This document shows positions 35,607-44,832 of a stretch of DNA of 64,000 nt, piece by piece. Source of the DNA: Maridesulfovibrio sp. (GTDB taxonomy: Bacteria; Desulfobacterota; Desulfovibrionia; Desulfovibrionales; Desulfovibrionaceae); the NCBI RefSeq assembly GCF_963678865.1, contig NZ_OY787459.1, positions 1,826,501 to 1,890,500 on the forward strand, written 5' to 3'. How positions within the stretch are numbered: position 1 is the stretch's first letter; the number at the start of each line of letters is the position of its first letter. The notes under the pieces were generated by a model. It did no database searches. It was not told where the DNA came from and saw only the letters and a list, made by a program, of their open reading frames with translations. A program made the position numbers and the translations under genes.

Positions 35607-37006
35607 TGAACTCCTCAGGAAAAAACGTACTAATAGTTGATGACGAACCGTCACTGCGCATGCTCATCCGGGCTGTGCTGGAAAGTGACGGCTGGACAGT
35701 GCACGAAGCCCAATCAGGCGAACAGGCTCTTGAAATACTTCCCGGCCTGACCTTGAACGCAGCCCTGATCGACATGCGTATGGACGGCATGGACGGCATG
35801 ACACTGCTTAAAGAGCTGAACTCTATCATGCCGGGATTGCCGGTGATCATGCTGACCGCATACGGAAACGTCAACTCCGCAGTGGTAGCCATGAAGCACG
35901 GTGCTTTCGATTACCTGACCAAACCTGCCGACAACGAAGAACTGAAAGCGGTCATGGCCAAGGCACTGGATTATTCCCGGCTGGTGGATGAAAATGAAAA
36001 ACTGAAATCCGCAGCCGGAGCAACAGAGGAAATGATCGGCAGTTCACAAGGGATGCTGCATGTAAAAGATCTTATCGAACAGGCCGGACCCTCGGAAGCT
36101 ACAATTCTGGTATTAGGTGAATCCGGCACGGGTAAGGAACTTGTTGCCGAAGGCCTGCACCGGGCCAGCCTGCGTGCGGGCAAGCCGCTGATCAAAGTCA
36201 ACTGTGCGGCACTTCCTGCGGATCTGCTGGAAAGTGAACTTTTCGGATACATGAAAGGGGCCTTCACCGGGGCCAATGCCAATAAACCGGGAAGATTCCA
36301 GCTTGCTTCAGGAGGAACTCTTTTCCTTGATGAAATCGGCGAAATGGACCCGGTACTGCAGGCCAAAATTCTACGCGCACTGCAGGAAAAGGTGGTCGAA
36401 CCGTTGGGCAGTGTTTCTCCGGTTGAAACGGACGTACGCATAATTGCCGCTACCAACCGGGACCTGAAAAAGGAAGTTGAAATAGGAAATTTCCGCGAAG
36501 ACCTTTATTACCGTTTAAGCGTCCTTGAAATACGCATTCCGCCACTGCGGGAACGTGTAGGCGACCTGCCCGCGCTGGTAGCCTACCTGCTGGAAAAACT
36601 GGGCCGCAAAAACAATAAAAAAGTCCGCTCGGTGAGTCCCTCATTTCTCGATGTACTTAGCAGCTATGACTGGCCCGGTAATGTCCGTGAATTGGAGAAT
36701 GTTCTGGAACGGGCCATTATTCTGAGCCGTAGCGAAGTGCTCGGCCAGGAACTGTTGCCCCCGCAGGTTCATAATCCTAGCCCCCGGATACCTGCGCCGG
36801 AACCGGTTTCGCAACAACAATCTCAGCAGCAGCCGGCACCACCATCGCCTCCAGGTCCCACCACTCTGGATGATGCTGAACGTCAGGCCCTGATCTCGGC
36901 CCTTGAAGCCAATCAGCATCACCGCGAACGTACAGCTGATGCTCTAGGAATCAGCCGCAGGACGTTGCAGTACAAGCTGAAAAAATACGGATTGACCCGT
37001 CGATAA
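35606..37006 (+). CDS. zraR: ZraR-like sigma-54-dependent response regulator
   Basis: A 466-residue NtrC-family activator. Its receiver domain (about 8-120) has phospho-acceptor D56 in LIDMRMDG. Its AAA+ domain (about 140-375) has Walker A GESGTGKE, the sigma-54-contacting GAFTGA loop, Walker [12 protein letters not shown] and an Arg finger region. A Pro/Gln-rich linker leads to a C-terminal Fis-type helix-turn-helix ([21 protein letters not shown]). It probably binds the GTGCAA...TTGCAC palindromes upstream of the ZraP-like gene and activates the sigma-54 promoter there. Confidence 0.9.
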   Translation: MNSSGKNVLIVDDEPSLRMLIRAVLESDGWTVHEAQSGEQALEILPGLTLNAALIDMRMDGMDGMTLLKELNSIMPGLPVIMLTAYGNVNSAVVAMKHGAFDYLTKPADNEELKAVMAKALDYSRLVDENEKLKSAAGATEEMIGSSQGMLHVKDLIEQAGPSEATILVLGESGTGKELVAEGLHRASLRAGKPLIKVNCAALPADLLESELFGYMKGAFTGANANKPGRFQLASGGTLFLDEIGEMDPVLQAKILRALQEKVVEPLGSVSPVETDVRIIAATNRDLKKEVEIGNFREDLYYRLSVLEIRIPPLRERVGDLPALVAYLLEKLGRKNNKKVRSVSPSFLDVLSSYDWPGNVRELENVLERAIILSRSEVLGQELLPPQVHNPSPRIPAPEPVSQQQSQQQPAPPSPPGPTTLDDAERQALISALEANQHHRERTADALGISRRTLQYKLKKYGLTRR

Positions 37007-37032
37007 TAAAATCAAGAGTTAGATTCTCAAAT

Positions 37033-37065
37033 AAGCCCGGATTTATATTTCCGGGCTTTTTTTTG
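37033..37065 (+). terminator. Rho-independent terminator behind the two-component operon
   Basis: AAGCCCGGA (37033-37041) / TCCGGGCTT (37050-37058), then a T-run. Confidence 0.92.
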
Positions 37066-37621
37066 AATTAAAGCGATTAATCCCGATTATCACCAATCTC
37101 ATCCATTCTACGCCGATAATCTATTCTGACCTCTCCTCAGCTTAAAAACATTGCTGAAACGGTTTAAAACGAACAGCTCTCGAACAAAAATCTATCTTAT
37201 TTGACACAAGCACATATTTTATCTACCCTTAAAACTCGAGCTTATTAATTTTTAAACTCGACAAAGATGCTGAAAACGTCATTTTAACTCAGCTTTAACA
37301 ATCGACAGGCAATGGTTTTTGCTTCAACGAAAAGCAGCTTATACAAACTGTACTTTACCTAAGTAAAAACAGTACTTTTAAAAAACAACATTAAACACTA
37401 CTGCAAAACTAGCATACTGCAGAAAAAAATGCATTTCACACTACTACACTACATTAATCCTACCGGCACACCCGTTCAGGAGCTCAACCCCAATTCCGCT
37501 CCGGAAAAAATCCCAGTTCTTCATCTGTCTTCGGCATCTCACTCAGCTTCCAACTAGTTTTTTTTTAACCGCACTTCTTTTGACCGGAAGGCGGTGTTTA
37601 GTTTTATTTAACGGAGAAGAC
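37066..37621 (+). promoter_or_regulatory. Long AT-rich leader/promoter region of the betaine transporter
   Basis: About 555 bp without a gene. A perfect -35 hexamer TTGACA (37201-37206) has a weak -10 (TACCCT, 37224-37229). Two near-identical motifs, AAACTGTACTTTA (about 37346) and AAACAGTACTTTT (about 37367), lie 21 bp apart and look like operator half-sites. If the promoter at 37201 is used, the 5' leader is about 385 nt. No known riboswitch is recognised. Confidence 0.35.
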
Positions 37622-38812
37622 ATGGAAAAAATCAGAGTAGAAAACCTCTACAAAATCTTTGGCAACACCCCTAAAAAAATCATCCCCATGCTGAAAAAGG
37701 GCGCCACCAAAGAAGAAATTATGGAAAAAACCAGACACGGAGTAGGCGTGAACAATGCCTCCTTCAGTGTTGAAGAAGGTGAAATAGTTGTAGTCATGGG
37801 GCTTTCCGGTAGCGGAAAATCAACTCTTGTCCGCTGCATCAACAGACTTATTGATCCCACCGGGGGTAAAATTTTCATAGATGGCGAAGACATCACCACC
37901 CTGAGCAAGGACAAACTGCGCAAAATACGTCTGGAAAAACTGGGTATGGTTTTCCAGAACTTCGCCCTTTTCCCTCATCGCACAGTCCTGAAAAACACAG
38001 AATACGGGTTGGAAATCGGCGAGGTAAATCCGGAGACAAGAAAACAAAAGGCCATGGAAGCTCTTGAACTGGTTGGTCTTGCAGGATGGGAAGACTCCTT
38101 CCCCTCACAGCTTTCGGGCGGTATGCAGCAAAGGGTAGGTCTGGCCCGCGCCCTCGCCCTCGACCCGGACATTCTGCTCATGGACGAAGCCTTCAGTGCG
38201 CTCGACCCGCTCATCCGCCGCGACATGCAGGATGAACTGATCAATCTGCAGGAACGCATGCACAAAACTATCGTTTTCATCAGTCATGACCTTGATGAAG
38301 CCCTTAAGCTCGGCGACCGCATTGTACTCATGAAAGATGGCGAAATAGTACAGATCGGCACACCGGAGGAAATTCTTACCGAACCTGCCACAGACTACGT
38401 ACGCCGTTTTGTGGAAGATGTTGACATTACCAAAGTGCTTACAGCTGAATCAGTCATGAAAAAGATTGACGCCGTGGCTTACATTAGAACCGACGGCCCA
38501 AGGGCGTCTCTACGCAAAATGCGCAAAAACAATATCTCTAATCTCTTTGTACTTAATGAAAAGCACGAACTGATCGGCATGCTCAATGCCGCAGATTGCG
38601 CTAAGCAAGTGGAAGAGGGAGGTAAGGATATCCGGGAAATTATGCATAAAGACCTGCAGGCGGTGGAACTGGAATGCCCGGCACAGGAATTATTTAATAT
38701 AATGCAGGACCGCGTACTGCCCCTCCCGGTTATCAATGGAGAAAACAAACTCAAAGGAGTTATTGTCCGGGGAACGCTGATCGGGGCACTGGCTGAAAGA
38801 GGAGGCAACTAG
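37622..38812 (+). CDS. proV: Glycine betaine/proline ABC transporter ATPase with CBS domains
   Basis: A 396-residue ATPase of the ProV/OpuAA type. Walker A GLSGSGKST, the LSGGMQQRVGLARAL signature, Walker B ILLMDEAFSALDP and the His-switch FISHDLDEA are followed by two CBS motifs (about 285-395). In OpuA-type transporters CBS domains sense ionic strength and gate activity. It energises osmoprotectant uptake. ATG 37622 (CGGAGAAGAC upstream) is preferred over an in-frame ATG 37580. Confidence 0.93.
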   Translation: MEKIRVENLYKIFGNTPKKIIPMLKKGATKEEIMEKTRHGVGVNNASFSVEEGEIVVVMGLSGSGKSTLVRCINRLIDPTGGKIFIDGEDITTLSKDKLRKIRLEKLGMVFQNFALFPHRTVLKNTEYGLEIGEVNPETRKQKAMEALELVGLAGWEDSFPSQLSGGMQQRVGLARALALDPDILLMDEAFSALDPLIRRDMQDELINLQERMHKTIVFISHDLDEALKLGDRIVLMKDGEIVQIGTPEEILTEPATDYVRRFVEDVDITKVLTAESVMKKIDAVAYIRTDGPRASLRKMRKNNISNLFVLNEKHELIGMLNAADCAKQVEEGGKDIREIMHKDLQAVELECPAQELFNIMQDRVLPLPVINGENKLKGVIVRGTLIGALAERGGN

Positions 38813-38813
38813 C

Positions 38814-39647
38814 ATGAATATTCCACGCATTCCCGTAGGGGACGTAATAGAATCTTCCATTGATTTTCTGGTGGAACATTTTTCATTTGCCACCAAGGCT
38901 TTCTCCGCCTTTCTCGAAGCCGGACTGGATGTTGTAGAAGGTGTCATGAAAGCCTGCCCACCATGGGCGTTTATCATCATCGTGGGACTGATCACCTGGA
39001 AGCTGGCCAAAAGCAAGCGTACAACAACTTTTGCCGTGGCCGGCTTACTGCTCATCTGGAACATAGGACTCTGGAAAGCAACAGTCAGCACCATTGCGCT
39101 GGTCATCGTCGCAACCATGCTGGCGTTGATGATCGGAATCCCCATCGGCATTCTGGCGGCCATGAACAAACACATCAACCGGGTCGTTATGCCCGTTCTG
39201 GATGTAATGCAGACCATGCCCGCCTTTGTCTATCTCATCCCCGCAATACCTTTTTTCGGGCTGGGCAAGGTGGCCGCAATATTCTCAACAATCATCTTTG
39301 CCATGCCTCCGTCAATCAGGCTGACCTGCCTCGGAATCAAGCAGGTTCCGAGTGAATTGGTGGAGTGTGCCGAAGCTTTCGGCTCCAACCGCTGGCAGAG
39401 ACTTTTCAAGCTTGAGCTTCCCATTGCCACTCCGACCATCATGGCCGGGGTAAACCAGACAGTCATGCTGGCCCTCTCCATGGTGGTTATCGCCGCCATG
39501 ATCGGTGCCAAGGGACTGGGCGGTGAGGTCTGGAAAGCTATCCAGAGACTGCAGATGGGCAAGGGATTTGAAGCAGGAATTGGCATCGTTATTGTCGCCA
39601 TGATAATGGATCAGGTACTTCAAAAACTCGGGTCAGGTAAAAAATAG
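38814..39647 (+). CDS. proW: Glycine betaine/proline ABC transporter permease
   Basis: A 277-residue inner-membrane permease with about six or seven hydrophobic segments. The EAA loop motif VECAEAFGSNRWQRLFKLELPIATPTIMAGVNQTVMLALSM (positions about 180-220) contacts the ATPase. The PVLDVMQTMPAFVYLIP segment is typical of ProW/OpuAB. It begins 1 nt after the proV stop. Confidence 0.93.
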   Translation: MNIPRIPVGDVIESSIDFLVEHFSFATKAFSAFLEAGLDVVEGVMKACPPWAFIIIVGLITWKLAKSKRTTTFAVAGLLLIWNIGLWKATVSTIALVIVATMLALMIGIPIGILAAMNKHINRVVMPVLDVMQTMPAFVYLIPAIPFFGLGKVAAIFSTIIFAMPPSIRLTCLGIKQVPSELVECAEAFGSNRWQRLFKLELPIATPTIMAGVNQTVMLALSMVVIAAMIGAKGLGGEVWKAIQRLQMGKGFEAGIGIVIVAMIMDQVLQKLGSGKK

Positions 39648-39676
39648 CCGGGTTAAAACCAATCAGGAGTTTACTT

Positions 39677-40528
39677 ATGAAAAAATTATTAGTCTTGTCT
39701 CTCGCTGTACTTCTTTTCGCAGCATTCAGCTCTGCAGCTTTCGCTGGGGATAAGAAAGTCAAACTGGCATATGTTGAGTGGGATTGTGCAACGGCCACCA
39801 CCAACGTCATCAAAGCCGTACTTGAAGAACGCATGGGCGTAGAATGCGAGATAATTCCCGTTGCCGCAGCTGTAATGTGGCAGGGCGTTGCTTCCGGTGA
39901 TGTGGACGGCATGGCCACTGCATGGCTGCCCGTAACCCACGCAGACTACCTCAAACGTCTTAAAAAAGACGTTGTCAACCTCGGTCCTATCATGAGCGGG
40001 GCAAGATTAGGCTGGGCTGTTCCTTCATACGTCACAGCCGAGTCCATTGCCGACCTCAACAAATACGCCGACAAATTTGACGGCAAGATCATCGGCATTG
40101 ATCCCGGCGCAGGACTTATGATGCGTTCAGAAGAAGCCATCGACAAATACGGTCTTGATAAATTCGAACTCATGGAAGGTTCCGGCGCAACCATGACCGC
40201 AGCTCTGGGTGACGCTATTAAAAACAACGAGTGGATTGTCGTTACCGCGTGGTCTCCGCACTGGATGTTCGGCCGCTGGGATCTCAAATACCTCGATGAC
40301 CCCAAGAAAGTTCTCGGTGAATCCGAAACCATCAACACTGTCGTCCGTAAGGGACTCGATAAAGACATGCCCAAAGTATACGCTTTCCTCGACAAATTTG
40401 CATGGAAAGATGCCAATCAGATGCAGATGGTTATGGCCTGGAACCAGGAAAAGGGTGCCGATCCTTATGAAAACGCCAAGCGTTTCATCAAGGAAAACAA
40501 AGAACTGGTTGATTCCTGGCTGAAATAA
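39677..40528 (+). CDS. proX: Glycine betaine/choline-type substrate-binding protein
   Basis: A 283-residue protein: signal peptide (1-23, cleaved after AFA), then an OpuAC/ProX-type fold with VKLAYVEWDCATATTNVIKAVLE, WLPVTHADYL, GIDPGAGLM and VTAWSPHWMFGRWDLKYLDDP. Tryptophan-rich segments supply the aromatic cage for a quaternary ammonium ligand. It is a periplasmic partner of the preceding permease. The absence of a lipobox Cys suggests a soluble periplasmic protein. Confidence 0.92.
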   Translation: MKKLLVLSLAVLLFAAFSSAAFAGDKKVKLAYVEWDCATATTNVIKAVLEERMGVECEIIPVAAAVMWQGVASGDVDGMATAWLPVTHADYLKRLKKDVVNLGPIMSGARLGWAVPSYVTAESIADLNKYADKFDGKIIGIDPGAGLMMRSEEAIDKYGLDKFELMEGSGATMTAALGDAIKNNEWIVVTAWSPHWMFGRWDLKYLDDPKKVLGESETINTVVRKGLDKDMPKVYAFLDKFAWKDANQMQMVMAWNQEKGADPYENAKRFIKENKELVDSWLK

Positions 40529-40555
40529 TCCAGTCACATTATATCAGGATGCATG

Positions 40556-40588
40556 GCCTCCCGGATATTTCGTCCGGGGGGCTTTTTA
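40556..40588 (+). terminator. Rho-independent terminator of the betaine transporter operon
   Basis: GCCTCCCGGA (40556-40565) / TCCGGGGGGC (40573-40582, one G-T), followed by TTTTTATTTTTT. Confidence 0.9.
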
Positions 40589-40672
40589 TTTTTTGCGAGG
40601 AAAACTTCCCCTGAAACAGCTTTTAATATATGATAAATTTAAGAAATCTATAGAAATCCAAGGCGGTTGACC

Positions 40673-41728
40673 ATGACTGATAACATCTCCATTCCAGAAG
40701 AAATCATGCACAGGGCCGACACATTGATGGAAGACCGTTTTGCCCGCACAGACCGGAACCTGCCTGTGGTGGCAACACTTTTTGAGCTGGGCCTCTCCCA
40801 CGTGACCCGTGATCTGATGGAGAACCCGGATCTGTATAAACCGCAGGCCGACATGTCCATGCCTAAGGAAAAATTTGAGCCGGTAGATCCAATCGCGCTC
40901 ATGCGGAAAGAAATCAAACTTCCCTCCCTGCCGCAGGTTTTCATTGAAATGCGCCAGGTAATCAATGACCCTTCAAGCTCGGCATCCGACCTTGCAAAGG
41001 TAATCTCGCAGGATACGGCCCTGTCCGCCTTTCTGCTTCGCATGGTGAACAGCGCTTTTTACAGTTTCCCCGCCCAGATTGATACCATTTCAAGAGCTGT
41101 GGCAGTCATCGGCACCAACCAGCTCTCCACGCTTGCGATGGGAACATCGGTTATGGATATGTTCAAAGGCCTGCCTGCGGATATCATCGATCTTGAACTT
41201 TTCTGGCGGCATAGTTTTTCCTGCGGAATCATTGCCAGCCATCTCTCCAAGACTTTTAAACAAGGAACCCCGGAAAAATGTTTTGTGGCCGGTCTGCTGC
41301 ACGATATCGGCCGACCTGTAATGATGATGACCCTGCCGGATCGGGCCGTTGCCGCGACTGCAATTTCCCGCAACAAAAAAGCCCTGATGTTCAAAGCAGA
41401 ACAAATTGTAACAGGCTTTGACCACGCTGAACTGGGAGGCATGCTTCTCCGTAAATGGAACCTGCCGTTTTCACTGGTAAATGCCGTATTAAATCACCAC
41501 AACCCTGCCAAAGCTTCCAAGTCACCGGAAGCCCTTTACGTCTATTTTGCTAATATTATCGCTAAAACCATGGGCATCGGTGGAAGCGGAGATTTCTTCA
41601 TCCGCAATGTTAATAACGAAAGATGGGAAAAACATGGCCTCACTCCCGATAAATTACGGCAACTGGACTCCGAACTGACCCCCATTCTGGACGAAGCATT
41701 TTCCATATTAAAAAACATGAACGCTTAA
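40673..41728 (+). CDS. HDOD-domain signalling protein
   Basis: A 351-residue cytoplasmic protein with an HDOD domain (about 80-280): LPSLPQVFIEMRQVINDPSSSASDLAKVISQDTALSAFLLRMVNSAFY, the HD-like LLHDIGRPVMMM and the NHHNPAKA motif. HDOD proteins are regulatory relatives of HD phosphohydrolases, often tied to c-di-GMP and chemotaxis-type control. The start is ATG 40673 with AAGGCGG upstream; an in-frame TTG at 40667 is less likely. No partner gene is adjacent. Confidence 0.82.
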   Translation: MTDNISIPEEIMHRADTLMEDRFARTDRNLPVVATLFELGLSHVTRDLMENPDLYKPQADMSMPKEKFEPVDPIALMRKEIKLPSLPQVFIEMRQVINDPSSSASDLAKVISQDTALSAFLLRMVNSAFYSFPAQIDTISRAVAVIGTNQLSTLAMGTSVMDMFKGLPADIIDLELFWRHSFSCGIIASHLSKTFKQGTPEKCFVAGLLHDIGRPVMMMTLPDRAVAATAISRNKKALMFKAEQIVTGFDHAELGGMLLRKWNLPFSLVNAVLNHHNPAKASKSPEALYVYFANIIAKTMGIGGSGDFFIRNVNNERWEKHGLTPDKLRQLDSELTPILDEAFSILKNMNA

Positions 41729-41816
41729 GCGATACATATCTGTAATTAAACAACTTTTACAAATAAATAAAATTGCTGACATTATAAAAAAACACTGAAA
41801 ACAGGTACCGACGGGT

Positions 41817-41845
41817 TTGACAAGGCGGTTTAAAGAAAGTACTTG
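41817..41845 (+). promoter_or_regulatory. Possible sigma-70 promoter of the NifU-like gene
   Basis: Perfect -35 TTGACA (41817-41822); a weak -10 (TACTTG, 41840-41845) at 17 bp. Only the -35 is convincing. Confidence 0.3.
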
Positions 41846-41873
41846 AGCGGGCATAGCAAACGGAGGATTTACC

Positions 41874-42098
41874 ATGCTCGATAAAGTCGAAGCCGCTCTT
41901 AACAAGGTCAGACCTCTTCTTCAGGCTGACGGCGGCAACGTAGAACTCGTTGAGGTAACAGACAAAGGCATCGCCAAAGTGCGCCTTCAGGGTGCCTGCA
42001 AAGGCTGTCCCATGTCCCAGATCACCTTGAGAAACGCCATTGAGCGTACCTTGCTCAAGGAGATTCCCGAGCTCAAAGGCGTAGAGCCTGCTGAATAG
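41874..42098 (+). CDS. NifU C-terminal-like Fe-S scaffold protein (Nfu type)
   Basis: A 74-residue single-domain protein of the NifU C-terminal/Nfu family. LQADGGNVELVEVTDKGIAKVRLQGACKGCPMSQITLRNAIERTL contains the C-x2-C cluster-binding motif (about residues 43-46). It assembles or carries [4Fe-4S] clusters to apo-proteins, which suits an anaerobe with many Fe-S enzymes. The Shine-Dalgarno is CGGAGGA. Confidence 0.93.
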   Translation: MLDKVEAALNKVRPLLQADGGNVELVEVTDKGIAKVRLQGACKGCPMSQITLRNAIERTLLKEIPELKGVEPAE

Positions 42099-42105
42099 AA
42101 TCTTG

Positions 42106-42129
42106 CCGGCCGGAGCATGCTCCGGCCGG
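42106..42129. terminator. 24-bp perfect palindrome behind the NifU-like gene
   Basis: CCGGCCGGAGCA (42106-42117) is mirrored by TGCTCCGGCCGG (42118-42129), with GCC/GGC extensions. It lies 7 nt after the stop codon. No clear T-run follows (CGGCAATTTA), so termination may be factor-assisted. Confidence 0.55.
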
Positions 42130-42250
42130 TCGGCAATTTAAAGATTCGCGAACTTTCAGGTTCAACCTAAATACCGCCCCTGATGGCGGATTTTTTACTT
42201 TTATTTACCGCAAAATTTACTCGCCTCAGTGGTGAAGCCCTACTTAAGAT

Positions 42251-42312
42251 TTTGGGATTCTGAAAGTTTCTTCCCAAAAGAGTTTAAGACCTAGGCAGGG
42301 CCGCTGAAGGCA
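42251..42312 (+). repeat. Degenerate copy of the dispersed palindromic repeat upstream of gltX
   Basis: TTTGGGATTCTGAAA ... AGTTTAAGACCTAGGCAGGG ... CCGCTGAAGGCA corresponds position by position to 56291-56355. It is the most diverged of the long copies. It lies 20 bp before the gltX start codon. Confidence 0.6.
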
Positions 42313-42331
42313 GCGTTCAGGAGATAAAAAC

Positions 42332-43726
42332 ATGGCTAAAACCGTAACCAGATTCGCACCCAGTCCTACCGGGCATCTGCATATCGGCGGCGCACGCACC
42401 GCTCTTTTTGCATGGCTTCTTGCTAAACACGACGGCGGAGAATTCGTGCTGCGCATTGAAGACACTGACCGCGAACGCTCCAAGCAGGAATACACTGACG
42501 CCATCCTCGCTTCCATGAAATGGCTGGGCATGGACTGGAATGACGATCCCATCTACCAGAGTGACCGCTTCGACCTTTACAACAGCTACATCGACCAACT
42601 GCTGGAGGAAGGCAAAGCCTACTGGTGCGACTGCACTCCAGAGCAGGTTGACGCCATGCGCGAAAAGGCCATGAAAGAAAAACGCAAACCCAAGTACGAC
42701 GGTTCATGCCGTGAGAAAAATCTCGGCCCCGGCGAAAACAGGGTAGTACGTTTCAAGGCCCCCCTTGAAGGACGCACCAGCTTCACAGATATGATCAAAG
42801 GCCCCATCAGCGTTGAAAATGCTGAAATGGACGATATGATTCTGCGCCGTTCCGACGGTTCGCCCACCTATAACCTCGCAGTTGTAGTGGATGACCACAC
42901 CATGGGAGTAACCAGTGTGCTGCGTGGAGATGACCACGTGAACAACACTCCGCGCCAGATTCTGATTTATCAGGCTCTTGGCTGGGATATACCCAGATTC
43001 GGGCATGTTCCGATGATTCTCGGTCCGGACAAAAAGAAATTGTCTAAACGTCACGGCGCTCTTTCCGTAATGGAATATGAAAAAATGGGTTACCTGCCGG
43101 AAGCGGTAGTCAACTACCTCGTCCGTCTGGGCTGGTCCCACGGAGATCAGGAAATCTTCTCCCGCGAAGAACTGATCGAACTTTTCAACACAGACAACCT
43201 CGGCAACTCCCCGTCCGTTTTTGATACCAAAAAGCTGGACTGGGTTAACAGCGAATACATCAAAACCAAAGCTCCTGCTGATCTCATTCCCGGCATGCGG
43301 ACTTTCCTGCCTGAAGGCGTAGACGCGGAGGACGCTTACCTCGAAAAAATCATCCCCCTGCTGCAGCCCCGCTCCACCACCTACAAGGATATGGCCGATA
43401 TGTGCGACTTCTTCCTCGTAGACAGTGCTGCACTGGAATACGATGAGAAAGACGTGACAAAAGTGCTCAAGCCCGAAGCAGTGGAAATCCTCAAGGAATT
43501 GACCGCACGCATCGAAGCGGATGAAGAATACAGCCACGATTCACTGGAAGCAGTCTGCAAAGGTTTTCTTGAAGAAAAAGAACTCAAATTCAAGGCCATC
43601 GGTCAGCCTGTTCGTTTTGCTCTCTGCGGACGCACCCAGTCCCCCGGAGGACTCTACGATCTAATGCTCGTGCTGGGCAAAGACGAGACCATTGCACGCA
43701 TGAACCGTGCTGTAACTTTGGTCTAA
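42332..43726 (+). CDS. gltX: Glutamyl-tRNA synthetase
   Basis: A 464-residue class I aminoacyl-tRNA synthetase charging tRNA(Glu). The HIGH motif is in PSPTGHLHIGGARTALF (near residue 14) and the KMSKS-equivalent is KKLSKRHGAL (about 237-246). The C-terminal anticodon-binding domain is complete. The zinc-region cysteines of the E. coli enzyme are represented by the WCDCTPEQVD stretch. It probably also supplies Glu-tRNA for haem synthesis by the C5 route. Confidence 0.96.
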   Translation: MAKTVTRFAPSPTGHLHIGGARTALFAWLLAKHDGGEFVLRIEDTDRERSKQEYTDAILASMKWLGMDWNDDPIYQSDRFDLYNSYIDQLLEEGKAYWCDCTPEQVDAMREKAMKEKRKPKYDGSCREKNLGPGENRVVRFKAPLEGRTSFTDMIKGPISVENAEMDDMILRRSDGSPTYNLAVVVDDHTMGVTSVLRGDDHVNNTPRQILIYQALGWDIPRFGHVPMILGPDKKKLSKRHGALSVMEYEKMGYLPEAVVNYLVRLGWSHGDQEIFSREELIELFNTDNLGNSPSVFDTKKLDWVNSEYIKTKAPADLIPGMRTFLPEGVDAEDAYLEKIIPLLQPRSTTYKDMADMCDFFLVDSAALEYDEKDVTKVLKPEAVEILKELTARIEADEEYSHDSLEAVCKGFLEEKELKFKAIGQPVRFALCGRTQSPGGLYDLMLVLGKDETIARMNRAVTLV

Positions 43727-43845
43727 CGGTCATCCTGCTGCAGTTATCGCTGACACCGGATTGAAAACCGTTAGCCCAAGGGCGAAAACAACAACCCCAA
43801 AAAATCTTACGGCTTCATCACGTGTGAGCCATAATTAATCAGATA

Positions 43846-43885
43846 AAAAAAGCTCCGTACATCGCAGTATGTACGGAGCTTTTTC
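43846..43885. terminator. Bidirectional rho-independent terminator
   Basis: AGCTCCGTACAT (43851-43862) / ATGTACGGAGCT (43869-43880), loop CGCAGT, with A5 before and T5 after. It serves gltX (+) and the solute-binding gene (-). Confidence 0.92.
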
Positions 43886-43899
43886 GTGGCTTTAAAAAA

Positions 43900-44658
43900 T
43901 CAGTTCAACCTTTCAGGCGGGAAATATTTATCCGCTATTTTCTGCCATTCCCCTTCCGCTTTCAACTCGTCCAGAGCTGCCTGCCATTTCAGAATAAGCT
44001 CATCTGGGGTCTTTAATGCAAAAGCGATATAGTTCGTGGTAAAAAAAACAGAAGGGCCAACCCTTTCCAGCTGGTTCAGATCAAGCTCAGGGTTGTGTTC
44101 AAAAAAATATGAAATCGCTTTTCTCCCCATGGGCACAAGGTCCACCCGGCCCCGCATCAGTTTTAAAAAATCACACTTCTGAGCCGAGCTTACGTCAAGA
44201 TTGGTGTATCCCATAGCAACCAGATTCTGATGATAAACATCAAACCTTGTTACAGCAATTTTACCAACCTTTCTCGCATCATCAAGCCCCTTTAAATCAA
44301 TGGAACTTCCTTTCCTCCTGTAGAAATAAACGTCATCCCAAAAAACAGGGCCTACAAATTTAAAGAGCGCCGAACGCTCCGAAGTCATGCACATTGGTAA
44401 AAGGATATCTCCAACCCCGCCCTTCAGCATTTCATATCCGCGCGCCCAAGGATAAAAACTTATCTCAGCCGGCTTCTCGCCAAGCTTCACCTGAATCCGG
44501 CGCACAAGTTCAACGAAAAGACCCTTTGTAGCACCATCCTCCCGATAACTGTACGGAGGATATTGTTCCGCCATTATCTTGAGATCTGAAGCGTGGGCAA
44601 AAGGGGGTAAGAATAAAAGGCAAAAGAGCAACCCGATAATTTGTACACTTGTAGGCAT
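43900..44658 (-). CDS. Periplasmic amino-acid-type solute-binding protein (SBP family 3)
   Basis: About 252 residues if started at the minus-strand ATG ending at 44658, which places a signal peptide at the N-terminus (cleaved after AHA); longer frames exist. The mature part opens with LKIMAEQYPPYSYRE and GLFVELVRRI, typical of family-3 binding proteins for polar amino acids. AVTRFDVYHQNL and the C-terminal WQAALDELKAEGEWQKIADKYF also fit. No permease lies next to it, so it may serve a distant ABC transporter or act as a sensor. The ligand is unknown. It is divergent from the gamma-glutamyltransferase gene. Confidence 0.78.
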   Translation of the reverse strand: MPTSVQIIGLLFCLLFLPPFAHASDLKIMAEQYPPYSYREDGATKGLFVELVRRIQVKLGEKPAEISFYPWARGYEMLKGGVGDILLPMCMTSERSALFKFVGPVFWDDVYFYRRKGSSIDLKGLDDARKVGKIAVTRFDVYHQNLVAMGYTNLDVSSAQKCDFLKLMRGRVDLVPMGRKAISYFFEHNPELDLNQLERVGPSVFFTTNYIAFALKTPDELILKWQAALDELKAEGEWQKIADKYFPPERLN

Positions 44659-44832
44659 GGTATACATTAGGCATAACAGCAAATAAAAGCAATAAGGGAG
44701 CCATCCCGGAGCGACAGCACCTATTTCCACATAAATCCGGCATCTTAAACTGTTAACACTATACTACTATTGCTTTTTATCGGCAATTTACTCTATCATT
44801 ACGCAAATACAATACAAAAACGGAGCACAAAA

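Noticed and set aside
42704-43537. 277-residue minus-strand open frame inside gltX
   Set aside because: Antisense shadow of a conserved tRNA synthetase.
43727-43850. Possible tRNA gene behind gltX
   Set aside because: No cloverleaf, no GGTTCGAATCC-type T-loop; only a terminator is found.
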